64,000 bases of DNA from Myxococcales bacterium (GCA_025359105.1 JANYHK010000049.1:48318-112317); one strand, 5' to 3'; positions 12,219 to 21,640 are shown, numbered from the stretch's first letter. Program-made: numbers and translations. The notes: generated from the letters alone by a model not told the origin.

Positions 12219-14366
12219 GTGTTGGAGCTCCGCGCACGCACGACCCTCTTCTGCGCGGTGCTCGCGCTCGCCATCGCGCTGTCGATGCTGCTCCGCGGAA
12301 GGCGGAGCGTCCACTGGCTGTTCGCGGCGTTCTCGCTCTGCGTGTCGTTTTGGTACGCGAGCCAGTCGCTCGAGAAGCTCGTCCAGTCGCACGTGTGGGT
12401 CCGCGCGACCGCGGTCCTTACCGTCATCCTGCCTCAGTTCGCGGTGCACCTCTTCCAGGCCGTCGTGCCGTCGGAGAAGCCGCACACGTCACGCCTCTCG
12501 CGCGCCGCGACGATCCTGGGCATCCCGATGCTGGCGATCGTGCTCTCGCCGTACCACGAGGCGCCGATCTCGCTCGGCCTCGTGTACTCGTACGTCGTCG
12601 GCCTACTCGGCGCCGCCTTGTACACCCTGGCCGTGCGCGGCCAGGCGAACCCGTCGCGCGCCGTACGCGATCGGGTGCGCTTCCTCGGCGTCGTTGGCGC
12701 GCTGTCGATGACGTTCACGCTCGCCGACTTCCTCTCCTACCTCGGCGTGTACCTGCCGCCGATCGGCGCCGTGCTCGCGATCTTGTTCTTGTTCGTGCTC
12801 GCGGAGTCGCTCACGCGCCCACGGCTAGCCGATCTCTACGAGATGGCCGGTCGGCTCATGGTCTCGACCGCGCTCGCGTTCTGCCTCGCCGGCATCTTCT
12901 ACGTCTTCGTGAGGTTCATCGGCGGCTTCAACACGATGTACTTGAACGCCGTCCTGGCGGCCATCGTCTTCCTCGTCCTGTTCGAGCCGCTGCAGGGCGA
13001 GGTCGAGAAGCGCATTCATCAGTTCTTCTTCCGCGAGCGCTACGATCTCGAGACGAGCGTCGCCGATTTGCGCCGCCGCCTCTCGCACGTATTCCAGATC
13101 GACGAGATGCGCGAGCTCTTGCTGGCTGGCCTCGAACGATCGCATCGCGTGACGAGCTGCGCGATCTATCTGCGCGACCAGGAAGGGAGCGGCTTCGACC
13201 TCACGGGCTCGAGCGGCGTTGGTGCGCCCACGCGCATCGAGGCGCTGGCGGCGCGACCTATCCTCGACCGGCTGGAGAAGAACCCCTCCTTGTCGCTGGA
13301 AGAAATCTCTCGCGACGAGGACGGGAACGCGGCGCTCCTGACAGCGGCGGCGGCGACGCTAGGGGCGTTGAAGTCGTGCATCGTCCTCGCGGTCCGCACC
13401 GACGAAGGGGAGGTCATGGGCCTCGTCTGCGTCGCGGACGACCGCGTGCGCGACGCGTTCACGCCCGAGGAGGTCGCGCTCCTCGAGACGGTCGCCGCGC
13501 AGGCCGCGATCGTCATCGCCAACAGCCGCGTGTACAGCCGTATGAAGGAGCGCGACCGCCTGGCCGCGCTCGGCGCCATGGCGGCCGGCCTCGCGCACGA
13601 GGTCAAAAACCCACTCGGCGCGATCAAGGGGGCCGCACAGCTGCTCGAGGAACTGGACGTGGAGAAGGCCCACGGCACCTCGAGCACCGATACGTCGAAG
13701 GAGTTCATCGGCATCATCCTCGAGGAGGTGAACCGCCTCGATCGCGTCGTCGAGAGCTTCCTCGACTACGCGCGCCCCCACGCCGGCAACCCCATTCCGC
13801 TCGACGTCAACGCGGCCATCAAGCGCACGGTGCAGATCCTGAGCAGCCAGGAGAGCGAAGGGCTCGACCTGAGGCTCGAGCTGACCGAGGACGTCCCCCG
13901 CGCGAAGATCGATCCCGAACAGTTCCGCCAGGTCGTGATCAACCTCGTCCAGAACGCCATCCAGGCGATGGACGGACGCGGGACCGTCACCGTCGCGACC
14001 GCCCGACGCCGCGTGCCCCGCGCAGGCTGGTCGCAGACGACGGCGGGACCGTCCAGCGAGCGTAGCGCCGCCGCCGGCCGGGCGGACGAGCCGCAGTTCG
14101 TCGAGGTGAGTGTGCGCGATACCGGACCGGGCATTCCGCAGAAGGTCCTGCGCAACCTGTTCATCCCGTTCTTCACGACGAAGGAGCAGGGCACCGGGCT
14201 CGGCCTCGCGATCAGCCAGAGCATCGTGCAAAACGCGGGCGGCACGATCGACGTGCAGACGCAGTCGGGGTCGGGTACGCGTTTCTCGATCGTCCTGCCG
14301 GCGGCGCAGGACACACTGATGACGCCGCTTCCCACGAGCGCGAGCATTCCCGTACCGACGGGGTAA
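12219..14366 (+). CDS. Membrane-bound GAF histidine kinase
   Basis: The 715-residue sensor kinase has about eight or nine hydrophobic helices in the first ~270 residues, then a GAF-like domain (about 290-440). The HisKA region carries the phosphorylated His460 in HEVKNPLGAIKGAAQLLEE. The HATPase_c domain has the N box (NLVQNAIQAMDG), G1 (DTGPGIP) and G2 (GTGLGLAI). The layout of many-TM sensor, GAF and NtrB-like kinase resembles PrsK-type kinases. No response regulator lies next to it. It follows the sigma-54 regulator-lipoprotein pair by ~55 bp and may share its transcript. The start is GTG at 12219 or TTG at 12222. Confidence 0.88.
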   Translation: MLELRARTTLFCAVLALAIALSMLLRGRRSVHWLFAAFSLCVSFWYASQSLEKLVQSHVWVRATAVLTVILPQFAVHLFQAVVPSEKPHTSRLSRAATILGIPMLAIVLSPYHEAPISLGLVYSYVVGLLGAALYTLAVRGQANPSRAVRDRVRFLGVVGALSMTFTLADFLSYLGVYLPPIGAVLAILFLFVLAESLTRPRLADLYEMAGRLMVSTALAFCLAGIFYVFVRFIGGFNTMYLNAVLAAIVFLVLFEPLQGEVEKRIHQFFFRERYDLETSVADLRRRLSHVFQIDEMRELLLAGLERSHRVTSCAIYLRDQEGSGFDLTGSSGVGAPTRIEALAARPILDRLEKNPSLSLEEISRDEDGNAALLTAAAATLGALKSCIVLAVRTDEGEVMGLVCVADDRVRDAFTPEEVALLETVAAQAAIVIANSRVYSRMKERDRLAALGAMAAGLAHEVKNPLGAIKGAAQLLEELDVEKAHGTSSTDTSKEFIGIILEEVNRLDRVVESFLDYARPHAGNPIPLDVNAAIKRTVQILSSQESEGLDLRLELTEDVPRAKIDPEQFRQVVINLVQNAIQAMDGRGTVTVATARRRVPRAGWSQTTAGPSSERSAAAGRADEPQFVEVSVRDTGPGIPQKVLRNLFIPFFTTKEQGTGLGLAISQSIVQNAGGTIDVQTQSGSGTRFSIVLPAAQDTLMTPLPTSASIPVPTG

Positions 14367-14421
14367 TGGCCCCGGGCGTCGGGGGGGGGGAAGGCTCGTC
14401 AAGTCCGAGAGCGCACGGCGA

Positions 14422-14670
14422 TCACTTGCACACGATGCCGCCGTCGCCCGCGTCGGGCGGCGGGCCGCAGTCGACGGCGTCGAAGACGCCACGAACCGTG
14501 TCGCCGTTCGGGAACTTCAGATCCACCGTCCCCTTGATCGATGGGGACGTTTGCGTGATGACGACGCTGCCTCCGATCGTGGAGGCGGTGACGCTTCCCT
14601 GGCCGCACGTGTCGTTGCTCGTGTTGAAATCACCCCGCGGATCACGCCGAACGTGGCGCCCCGCCCCGGC
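14422..14670 (-). pseudogene. 3' remnant of a lipoprotein gene
   Basis: On the minus strand an open stretch ends at a TGA (14422-14424) and reads about 75 residues of protein-like sequence, including CGQGSVTASTIGGSVVI, FPNGDTVRGVFDAVDCG and PPDAGDGGIVCK. It has the alternating strand pattern and Cys/Asp/Gly usage of the other secreted lipoproteins in this window. Upstream it is closed by an in-frame TGA at 14671-14673 with no start codon, signal peptide or ribosome-binding site. It is best read as the tail of a lipoprotein gene that has lost its 5' part. Confidence 0.5.
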
Positions 14671-14697
14671 TCATCGCCGGCGGAGGGGTGAGCATCC

Positions 14698-15240
14698 TCA
14701 CGTGCGCGCGATCGCGCGCGCGAGGCTCTCGTGGAACCAGAGGGCGGCCTGCTCGAGCTCGCCGAAGAGGAGCGTCTCGTTGGCGCCGGCGCCGATTCCG
14801 CGCTGCATGGCCTCGACCACGGTCAGGTCCTCGCGGAGAAAGACCCCTTCGTCGATGAGCGTGAAGCTCTTCGCCCAGTGCACCTCCTCGGCCTCGGAGC
14901 GCGGCGCCTCGGGGATCAGCATCATGTGCGAAAAGCGCGTGGGATCGGGCGCCTCCGGCGTCATCGTGAGGACGCTGGTGTAGTCGGGGTGGAGGATGAG
15001 CACGGTGTTGGGGAAGACGACGTAGCTCGGCGTGGCAAGCTGGCGGACGTCTACGTCCTCCAGACGCACGTCGCGCGCGCCTGGGAGCGTGCGCCTCGCC
15101 GTCGCCGCGCGGATGTGATCTCCGGCCGGCTGCGCCTCGGAGAGCGCGTCGACGAAGAATCGGTAGATCGAATCGCGGTGCAGATGACGGATATGGTAGC
15201 CGTCGAGGAACGCGTCGATGACGAGCTTCCAGTTGCCCCT
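14698..15240 (-). pseudogene. Rieske-type oxygenase alpha subunit, 5'-truncated
   Basis: The minus strand encodes about 179 residues of the catalytic (C-terminal, mononuclear iron) half of a Rieske aromatic-ring-hydroxylating oxygenase. The segment GNWKLVIDAFLDGYHIRHLH carries the Asn/Asp and the two-His iron-binding pattern, and the rest has the family's beta-rich fold. The N-terminal ~150-200 residues holding the CxH/CxxH Rieske cluster are missing. Upstream of GNWK the sequence is instead the antisense of a marR gene. The open frame continues through that region but has no oxygenase similarity, so the gene is truncated and probably inactive. Confidence 0.75.
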
Positions 15241-15651
15241 CAGAGGAGGTCGCTTGGCTGCGCGCTGGTACGGGCGTTCCGCCTCGTGAACCGCGCCACC
15301 AGCCGCGCGCTCCTCCCGTTCGAGCTGTCGTCGGAGCAGGCGCACATCCTGCTCATTCTGTGGATCGAGGGGCCGATGAAGATCGGCGAGTTGCAGCGCG
15401 TTCTGTCGCTGAGCAGCGGCACGTTGACCGGGGCGCTCGACCGGATGGACCGGGCCGGAATGATCCGGCGCGTGCAGGATACGCGCGACGGCCGCGCCTT
15501 CCGTGTTGAGCCGGCGCCCTTCGACGCCCGCCGCCGACGCGCCATCGAGAGCACGCTCGAGACGACGGAGGCCGAGAGCTTCGCCAAGCTCACCGCGCGC
15601 GAGCGCCGGGAGCTGTTCCGCATCTTGACCAAGCTCTGTGCTCAGCCGTGA
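15241..15651 (+). pseudogene. MarR-family regulator, 5'-truncated
   Basis: From about 15262 the plus strand encodes a MarR-type winged helix: ALVRAFRLVNRATSRALLPFELSSEQAHILLIL (dimerisation helix and helix 2), then LQRVLSLSSGTLTGALDRMDRAGMIRRVQDTRDGRAF (recognition helix and wing) and a closing helix. No good start codon lies at the expected N-terminus. The first in-frame GTG (15286) would cut into helix 1. Purine-rich agaggaggt at 15242-15250 is badly spaced. The homology begins exactly where the oppositely oriented oxygenase fragment ends, so the 5' end was probably lost in the same event. A shortened but functional protein cannot be excluded. Confidence 0.6.
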
Positions 15652-15712
15652 GGAGCGCGAAACCACGGTCGTGAGACGAGGCGTCGACTGACATCGCTAC
15701 GCCGACCGCCGC

Positions 15713-16207
15713 TCAGCGGCCCGGGAGGACGAGGGGGAAGATCTCCACCTCCGGCACGGCGAGGAGCCCGGCGAGCTCGCGGTAGTAGGGCTCGCCGGCG
15801 GTGTAGCCGATCGTCTCGCCCTGCGCGTCGTAGACCCACCCGCACCCGTGGGGTTGCATGAAGAGCGTCGTGGCCGCGGCGCCGTTCGCATCCTGGAAGG
15901 TCAGGCGATATTTCACGCCGAGATCGATGCAGCCGTTGAATATGGCGTCCTTCGGCGGAAGCGGGAGCGAGACGAGGCGCTCGTAGAAGTGCTCGACCCC
16001 CTTGGCGTCCTCTGACGTGCCGGTGAACGGCGTCGTGTTGCCCGGGATGCTCGTCTCGCGATCCACGCGAAGCGCCGCGAAGGTCCGTGCCGTCGTGGGC
16101 GACGGGCGCGCGGACGCGGCGGCGGCGTCGCTCGTCGCGCCGCCGCACGCAGCGAGCGCGGAGGAGACGAGCACCGGGCCGAGCGAGCGAACGAGGACGT
16201 TACTCAT
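15713..16207 (-). CDS. Hypothetical lipoprotein
   Basis: The 164-residue product starts at ATG 16207 (an ATG at 16237 is also in frame) with a signal ending SALAACGG, the lipidation Cys. The mature protein has no recognised domain. Two Cys residues (in NGCIDLG and PHGCGW) may form a disulfide. The gene is isolated: about 60 bp separate its 3' end from the marR remnant, and about 265 bp without a clear gene lie upstream. Confidence 0.65.
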   Translation of the reverse strand: MSNVLVRSLGPVLVSSALAACGGATSDAAAASARPSPTTARTFAALRVDRETSIPGNTTPFTGTSEDAKGVEHFYERLVSLPLPPKDAIFNGCIDLGVKYRLTFQDANGAAATTLFMQPHGCGWVYDAQGETIGYTAGEPYYRELAGLLAVPEVEIFPLVLPGR

Positions 16208-16471
16208 CAGCCAAGTCGATAGCAGCTTGCGTGCCATGGCGAGAGGGCACGATGATCGCGTTGGAAGAGCCTCCTCGTTCGCGTGGCGCGCGCAAAAGAC
16301 GATCGCGAGCCGTCAGGATCGTGACGACGCGCCGGCGGCAACGGCCGCGCCGAGGTACGCCGACGAGAACCCGAGCTTCGATCTGACGCCGGCGACGGCA
16401 GCAGCGAGCAAGCCGTTCACCGCGCTCGGCCACCTGGTGCTCGAGCCCCAGAGGCGTGAAGGACCGGCGCG
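16208..16471. other. Gap without a supported gene
   Basis: About 260 bp between two minus-strand genes. All frames are short or look like arginine-rich shadows. One minus-strand stretch encodes about 35 Ala/Gly-rich residues resembling a membrane-segment fragment, but it has no convincing start. It may hold the promoter of the downstream lipoprotein gene. No -35/-10 pair stands out. Confidence 0.4.
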
Positions 16472-17719
16472 TCAGCCGTAGCGAACCTGAACACCGCGGA
16501 TGAGCGTGAGCAGGGCGCGCTCGACGTCCGCGGTCGTCGCGGCGCGGACCGTCGCGATGCCCTCGCCCTCGTAGCTGCTCGCGCGGGGCTGGCCGACCTT
16601 GGGCGTGCGAACCTCGACGAGCGCGTCGCCGACCGCCTCGATCGCCGCGTCCAGGCCCTCGACCGAGACGATGCGATCGCCCCCGCCTTGTCCGCGGAAG
16701 AACGCGGCGCCCGCCGCCCATCTGCGCGGGCGCGGCGTGAAGCGGTCCAGCGCGACGAGCTCGGCCCAGTCGGCCCAGAAGTCCGTCTCGTGCGCGAGGC
16801 TCATGAGCGTCATGATCTGCACGCCCGGCGGCCGCACGCCGACCTCGTTGACGAGCGCCGTGCCGTCCTCGCGGACGAACCACTCCATGTGCGTGAGGGC
16901 GGTGCCCGCGGCGGTGCTGCCGGCCGCGCCGAACATGGCAGCGAGCGCGGCGCCATTGACGGCATGGAAGCGCGCGAGCTCCGGGTCGGCCTCCTCGCGC
17001 GGGAGGATGACGCAGTACTGCTTCCACGGCGTCTCGAGCACCTCGAGCGGCGACGGCTCGTAGCGCGTGCCGGAGCGCCACACGGCCTCGCCCTTGATCG
17101 TCACCGTCTCGCACGTCCGCTCGCGCGCGCGCACGAACTCTTCGATCTGCAGCGGCCTCTGCGCGGTCGGCACGACGCCCTTGCGCGCGAGCGCGTCGAG
17201 ATCCCCGCGCGAGGTCACGCGGTAGGTCGAGCGCGCGCCGAGGCCCGCCTGCGGCTTCACGATGACAGGCAGCCCGACCTGGGAGACGAACGTGAGGAGC
17301 TCCTGGGGCGAGCGCGCGAGGGCGCTGCGCGCGACGGGGACGCCGTGCGCGCGGAGGACCGCCTTCATCCGGTCCTTGTTGCGGAAGCTCTTCGCGACGT
17401 CGCTGCGGATGCCCTCCAGGTCGAGCGCGTCGCGCACCTGCGCCATCGGGAGCTGGAGCTCCTCGAGCGCGCCGGCGAGCCGATCGACGGGGCCCACGCC
17501 GCGCGAGATGGCGCGCACGGCGACCGTCAGCGCCTCGCCGTCGCTGGAGCTCGGCACGCGGTAGTGGCCGGCGACGCGCGCCCGCAGCGCCGCGGGGATC
17601 GCCTCCTCCGGATCTTCGCTCACGACGCTGAGCGTCACGTCCGGCAGCTCCGCGAACGCCTTCACGTAGCGGTTCGTGTTCTGGAGAAAATGCGGGGCGA
17701 TGAAGACGACGTGCGGCAT
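16472..17719 (-). CDS. ATP-grasp domain protein
   Basis: The 415-residue protein (ATG at 17719) has a preATP-grasp Rossmann-like N-domain (about 1-115) followed by an ATP-grasp domain. Visible are KDRMKAVLRAHGVPVARS, the lysine-bearing strand LPVIVKPQAGLGARST, the IEEFV motif, and the metal-ligand strand MEWFVREDGTALVNEVGVRPPG typical of the carbamoyl-phosphate-synthase/PurK-like branch. The C-terminal ~100 residues form a small mixed domain as in biotin-carboxylase-like ligases. It probably joins a carboxylate to an amine or thiol using ATP. The substrates are not deducible and no partner gene is adjacent. Confidence 0.8.
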   Translation of the reverse strand: MPHVVFIAPHFLQNTNRYVKAFAELPDVTLSVVSEDPEEAIPAALRARVAGHYRVPSSSDGEALTVAVRAISRGVGPVDRLAGALEELQLPMAQVRDALDLEGIRSDVAKSFRNKDRMKAVLRAHGVPVARSALARSPQELLTFVSQVGLPVIVKPQAGLGARSTYRVTSRGDLDALARKGVVPTAQRPLQIEEFVRARERTCETVTIKGEAVWRSGTRYEPSPLEVLETPWKQYCVILPREEADPELARFHAVNGAALAAMFGAAGSTAAGTALTHMEWFVREDGTALVNEVGVRPPGVQIMTLMSLAHETDFWADWAELVALDRFTPRPRRWAAGAAFFRGQGGGDRIVSVEGLDAAIEAVGDALVEVRTPKVGQPRASSYEGEGIATVRAATTADVERALLTLIRGVQVRYG

Positions 17720-17816
17720 GGCGCGCATGCTACCCAGAGTCGGGCGGCGGTGCGCCACCTGCCGCTCTGGTTGCTGTTCGCCTTGGCCTCAGAACGCCGT
17801 CGACCCCATCCAGGTC

Positions 17817-18740
17817 CTAGCGGGTGAAGTGGGCGAGGTTCACGATGAATTTCTTGTTGTCGTCTGTACCGAGCGCGAAGCCGAACATCGACGAGTCGCC
17901 GATCACGACGACATCCCCGCGTAGTACGCGCTCGTAACCGATGACCACGTAACCGTCCGCAGTGGCGCCGAGCGCGTGGCCGGAGCCGAGCGTCACGCTC
18001 GCCGCGTAGTAGGGGCGGATCGAGGTCACCCCGTCGGTGAGGGGCGGCGTCGGGGTGACGATCAGCTGCAGCGAGCCCGGCATCGACGTCGGGTTCGAGT
18101 GCATCGTGCTACCGACCGCAGTGAGCAGCGCCGCTGCCACGGCATGGCCGCCGTAGCTCGAGTGGTCGACGACCGAAACCACGCGGCCGCCGCGACCGAG
18201 AAGCTGCTTTGCCGAGGTGACCACGTCGTCGCCGATCGTGGTCGTCGGGTTCTCGAGCAAGAGGACGCCGTAATCGGCGAGGAACGTCGAAGGCAACGTC
18301 GCGGCGACGATCGCTGGCACACCTGAGTCCACGTACAGGTCTCGCACCGTCGAGGGCACCTGGTCCCAAGCGGTCGCGTTCGCGCCGGTGTAGAGCAGAA
18401 CCCCGTTGCCGCGAAGGTCCCGGCAATCGGCGACCCCGTTGGCGTCCGCGTCCGAGCAGTCGTCACCACAGAGCGCGGAGCTGTCGTCGCAGTCCGCGCC
18501 CTTCGCGCAACCGGCGCCTCGCCCGTCCCCGTCCTTGTCGATGCAGCCGACGCCACCATCGGTGCCGGGACCGGAGCCGGGGCCCGCCTCGGCGCTCGTC
18601 CCCAGAACGGACGCGTCGGTCGCCGGGTCGCCGCCGGGAGCGCCGCTTCCGCCCGCGCCCGCGCCGCTTCCGCCCGCGCTCCCCCCGCCGCCGCACGCCA
18701 GCAGCATGGAGAGGGTGCCGGCGAGGAGGGCGCTCTTCAC
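17817..18740 (-). CDS. Lipoprotein with MopE-like metal-binding motif
   Basis: The 307-residue protein uses a GTG start at 18740, giving a signal with lipobox LLAC followed by a long Gly/Ser/Ala linker. Residues about 65-110 are a Cys/Asp-rich block (DKDGDGRGAGCAKGADCDDS...CGDDCSDADANG) matching the putative metal-binding MopE-type motif of myxobacterial surface proteins. The C-terminal ~190 residues look like an alpha/beta fold related to glutamine-amidotransferase-like or DUF4350-type domains of surface proteins. This last point is weak. Confidence 0.7.
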   Translation of the reverse strand: MKSALLAGTLSMLLACGGGGSAGGSGAGAGGSGAPGGDPATDASVLGTSAEAGPGSGPGTDGGVGCIDKDGDGRGAGCAKGADCDDSSALCGDDCSDADANGVADCRDLRGNGVLLYTGANATAWDQVPSTVRDLYVDSGVPAIVAATLPSTFLADYGVLLLENPTTTIGDDVVTSAKQLLGRGGRVVSVVDHSSYGGHAVAAALLTAVGSTMHSNPTSMPGSLQLIVTPTPPLTDGVTSIRPYYAASVTLGSGHALGATADGYVVIGYERVLRGDVVVIGDSSMFGFALGTDDNKKFIVNLAHFTR

Positions 18741-18860
18741 GGTGCATGGTACGACGGTCGCGCTTTTACCTTCCCTTGACGCCTGCGCTCCGCTCGGGAA
18801 GACCGCGGAATCTGGGTGCAGGAGCCTCCGCATTCACAGCCCCATGACCCGCGGACGGCC

Positions 18861-20531
18861 TCAATCGTTCTGCATGAGCCCCTTGATCTTCCCGTCCGGC
18901 AGGAGCTTCACGCCCCGCGCCGCCGGCACCTTGGGAAGCCCAGGCATCGTCATCATCTCCCCCGTCAGCGGCACGAGGAACCCCGCGCCCGCCGAGAGCC
19001 GCACTTCGCGCACGGTGATCGTGAAGTCCCGTGGGCGGCCCGGCTTCGTCGGATCGTCGGTGAGGGACAGCTGCGTCTTGGCGACGCAGATGGGGAGCTT
19101 CTCGTAGCCGAGGCCGCGGATGCGCTCGAGGTTCTTGTCGGCGAGTGACGTGAAGACCACGTCCTTCGCGCCGTAGATCGTCCGGGCGATCTTGCGGATC
19201 TTCTCCTCGGGCGCGTCGGCGAGCTCGTAGGTGTACTGCGCGGCGGGCGGCGCGGCGTCGGTCGCGTCGACGACCTCGGCGACGATGCGCGCGAGGTCCA
19301 TCGCGCCCTCGCCTCCCCTACGGAACCCCTCGCACGCGGCGACACGCGCGCCGAGCTTCGCCGCGGCCTTTTCGACCATCTCGAGCTCGTCTTTCGTGTC
19401 GTTCGGGAACACGTTGATCGCCACGATCGGCGTCAGGCCGTATCCGCGCGCGTTCTCCAGGTGCTTTTCGAGGTGGGCGAGGCCCTGCTCGAGGCGCGCG
19501 GCGTCGGGAGCGCCGGCCGTCTTCACCGGCGCGCCGCCGTGCATCTTGAGCGCGCGCAGCGTCGCGACGAGGACGATGGCGCGCGGCCAGATGCCGGCCT
19601 GGCGGCACTTGATGTTCAGGAACTTCTCGCCGCCGAGGTCGAACCCGAAGCCGGCTTCGGTGATCGCGTAGTCGCCGAGGTTCATGGCCAGGCGCGTCGC
19701 GAGCACGCTGTTGCAGCCGTGCGCGATGTTGCCGAACGGCCCGCAGTGCACGACCGCCGGTCCGCCCTCCGCCGTCTGCACGAGGTTCGGCTTGAGCGCG
19801 TCGCGCAGCACCGCCGTCATCGCGCCGGCTGCGCCGATCTCCCCCGCCGTCACCGCCTTTCCCTCGTACGTCGAACCGACCACGACGCGCGCGAGGCGCT
19901 GCTCGAGGTCCTCGTAGCCCGTCGCCAAGGACAGGATGGCCATGATCTCGCTCGCGGCGGTGATGTCGAACCGCTCCTCGCGCATGACGCCGTGCGCCTT
20001 GCCGCCCATGCCCACGACGCAGCGGCGAAGGAAGCGATCGTTCATGTCGAGCGCGCGGCCCCACGTCACCTGCCGCGGATCGAGCGTGCCCCCCTCGACC
20101 TGGTCGCGGAAATAGACCGTGTTGTCGACGAGCGCGGACAGGAGGTTGTGCGCCGTCGTGATGGCGTGGATGTCGCCGGTGAAGTGGAGGTTGATGTCGT
20201 CGGCGGGGACGAGGCTCGCCTTGCCGCCGCCCGTTCCGCCACCCTTCACGCCGAAGACCGGGCCGAGGGACGGTTCACGCAGGGCAAGAACGGCATTTTT
20301 TCCCAGGCGGCGCATGCCCATCGCGAGGCCGATCGAGGTCGTCGTCTTCCCTTCGCCGGCCGGCGTCGGGTTGATCGCCGTCACGAGCACGAGGCGCCCC
20401 TTGCCGCGCGCGGGCTGGGTCAGCGTGGAGAGCTCGAGCTTGGCCTTTCCACGGCCGTACGGCTCGATGTCCGACTCGGAGAGACCGAGCTCCTTGGCGA
20501 CGTCGACGATCGGGCGGGGCGAAAACGTCAT
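18861..20531 (-). CDS. fhs: Formate-tetrahydrofolate ligase
   Basis: Fhs makes 10-formyl-tetrahydrofolate from formate, THF and ATP, feeding C1 units into purine synthesis or, in acetogens, the Wood-Ljungdahl pathway. The 556-residue length is normal. The N-terminus has the P-loop region NPTPAGEGKTTTSIGLAMG, followed by conserved LREPSLGPVFGVKGGGTGGG, NLHFTGD.HAIT.A.NLL and the late MPGLP segment. ATG at 20531 is chosen, 8 bp after the kdd stop on the same strand, so fhs and kdd form an operon with kdd first. Confidence 0.95.
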   Translation of the reverse strand: MTFSPRPIVDVAKELGLSESDIEPYGRGKAKLELSTLTQPARGKGRLVLVTAINPTPAGEGKTTTSIGLAMGMRRLGKNAVLALREPSLGPVFGVKGGGTGGGKASLVPADDINLHFTGDIHAITTAHNLLSALVDNTVYFRDQVEGGTLDPRQVTWGRALDMNDRFLRRCVVGMGGKAHGVMREERFDITAASEIMAILSLATGYEDLEQRLARVVVGSTYEGKAVTAGEIGAAGAMTAVLRDALKPNLVQTAEGGPAVVHCGPFGNIAHGCNSVLATRLAMNLGDYAITEAGFGFDLGGEKFLNIKCRQAGIWPRAIVLVATLRALKMHGGAPVKTAGAPDAARLEQGLAHLEKHLENARGYGLTPIVAINVFPNDTKDELEMVEKAAAKLGARVAACEGFRRGGEGAMDLARIVAEVVDATDAAPPAAQYTYELADAPEEKIRKIARTIYGAKDVVFTSLADKNLERIRGLGYEKLPICVAKTQLSLTDDPTKPGRPRDFTITVREVRLSAGAGFLVPLTGEMMTMPGLPKVPAARGVKLLPDGKIKGLMQND

Positions 20532-20539
20532 CTGGCCTC

Positions 20540-21619
20540 CTATCCGTAGCGCTTTTCGAAGAGCGCCTTCACGTTGGGTAGATCCCGCATCATCGCAAGG
20601 GAGTGGTCGGCGTGGCCGTGCGCGTAGCCGTTGCCGATGAACAGATCGAGGTCCTTGCCGACGCCCTCGGCGCCGAGCGCCGCTTTGGTGAAGCTCGTCG
20701 ACATCGCGAAGAAGTAGGCGATGCCCCTGTCCCTCGTGCTGAGGATGGCGCCCATCTCGGCGTCGGCGACGTTCACGCACGAGAAGGCGACGTCGACCTC
20801 ACGACCGTCGTTCGCGTCGAGCACGGCGCGGCGCACGCGGACCGGGTCGCGCGCGTCGCACGAGATGACCGCGTCGCAGATGCCGAGCGCGCGAAGATCG
20901 TCGGCGTAAGGTGCGTGGCTCTCGATCCCGATGATTCGCGCGGTCTTGCCGCCCACGCGGCGGGCCTCGGCCGCGCAGAGGATGCCGCTCTTGCCACCGG
21001 CGCCGAGCACGAGGACGCTCGCGGCCGCCTTCACGAGCCGGGCCACCTGCGGCGCCGCCCCCGCCACATCGAGGACCGCGAGCGCGAGCCGCTCGCTCAT
21101 CTGCTCCGGCGGAGGCAGGCGCGCGTACGAGCCGCTCGCGAAGAGGACGGCCTCGCCCTCGATGTCCAGCTGCGCGCTCGGCCTGCGGATCGCCTTGATG
21201 CGGTCGACCCGCAGCGGGGTCAGCGAGAGCGAGACGAGCGTGGCCACGCGCGCCCCCGGCTGGAGCGTCGCCGCGTCAGGGCGCGACCCCTCCACCTGCA
21301 GGACCCGCCCGAGCAGCATTCCGCCCGATCCGGTGACCGGATTGTGCTGCTTGCCCCTCCCGGCCACGGTATCAACAACTTTCTTTCCGAGGCCGGCGTC
21401 GGTGGAGGTGGTTTCCTCCATCTGCCTGAAGCTGGCTGCATCGACGTTCAGCGTTTCGACGGCCAGGAGGAGCTCCCCCTCGAAAAGGCGGGAAAAATCG
21501 TTGTCCACACGAAGCGCAGGTTGTGGGAGAGCCCCTTTAGGCTCGACGGCACGGTGGGTCCCGAAGGGGTCCCCACCCGGCACGACGGGCCTCGGCAGCC
21601 GGAGCAGCGGGAGCGTCAT
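20540..21619 (-). CDS. kdd: L-erythro-3,5-diaminohexanoate dehydrogenase
   Basis: Kdd oxidatively deaminates 3,5-diaminohexanoate to 5-amino-3-oxohexanoate in the anaerobic lysine-fermentation pathway. The 359-residue protein has a GroES-like N-half, a Rossmann nucleotide site (VLVLGAGGKSGILCAAEARR) and the distinctive C-terminal GNGYAHGHADHSLAMMRDLPNV region remembered from Kdd proteins. The usual partners (kamA, kamDE, kce, kal) are not in this window, so the pathway cannot be inferred. Cotranscription with fhs, where amino-acid and C1 metabolism meet, is the notable context. Confidence 0.8.
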   Translation of the reverse strand: MTLPLLRLPRPVVPGGDPFGTHRAVEPKGALPQPALRVDNDFSRLFEGELLLAVETLNVDAASFRQMEETTSTDAGLGKKVVDTVAGRGKQHNPVTGSGGMLLGRVLQVEGSRPDAATLQPGARVATLVSLSLTPLRVDRIKAIRRPSAQLDIEGEAVLFASGSYARLPPPEQMSERLALAVLDVAGAAPQVARLVKAAASVLVLGAGGKSGILCAAEARRVGGKTARIIGIESHAPYADDLRALGICDAVISCDARDPVRVRRAVLDANDGREVDVAFSCVNVADAEMGAILSTRDRGIAYFFAMSTSFTKAALGAEGVGKDLDLFIGNGYAHGHADHSLAMMRDLPNVKALFEKRYG

Positions 21620-21640
21620 GGGGCTTTCGTTCTACCCGAC

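Noticed and set aside
14366..14983. Plus-strand frame following the GAF histidine kinase
   Set aside because: It is Arg/Ser-rich and shadowed by the minus-strand lipoprotein remnant and oxygenase fragment.
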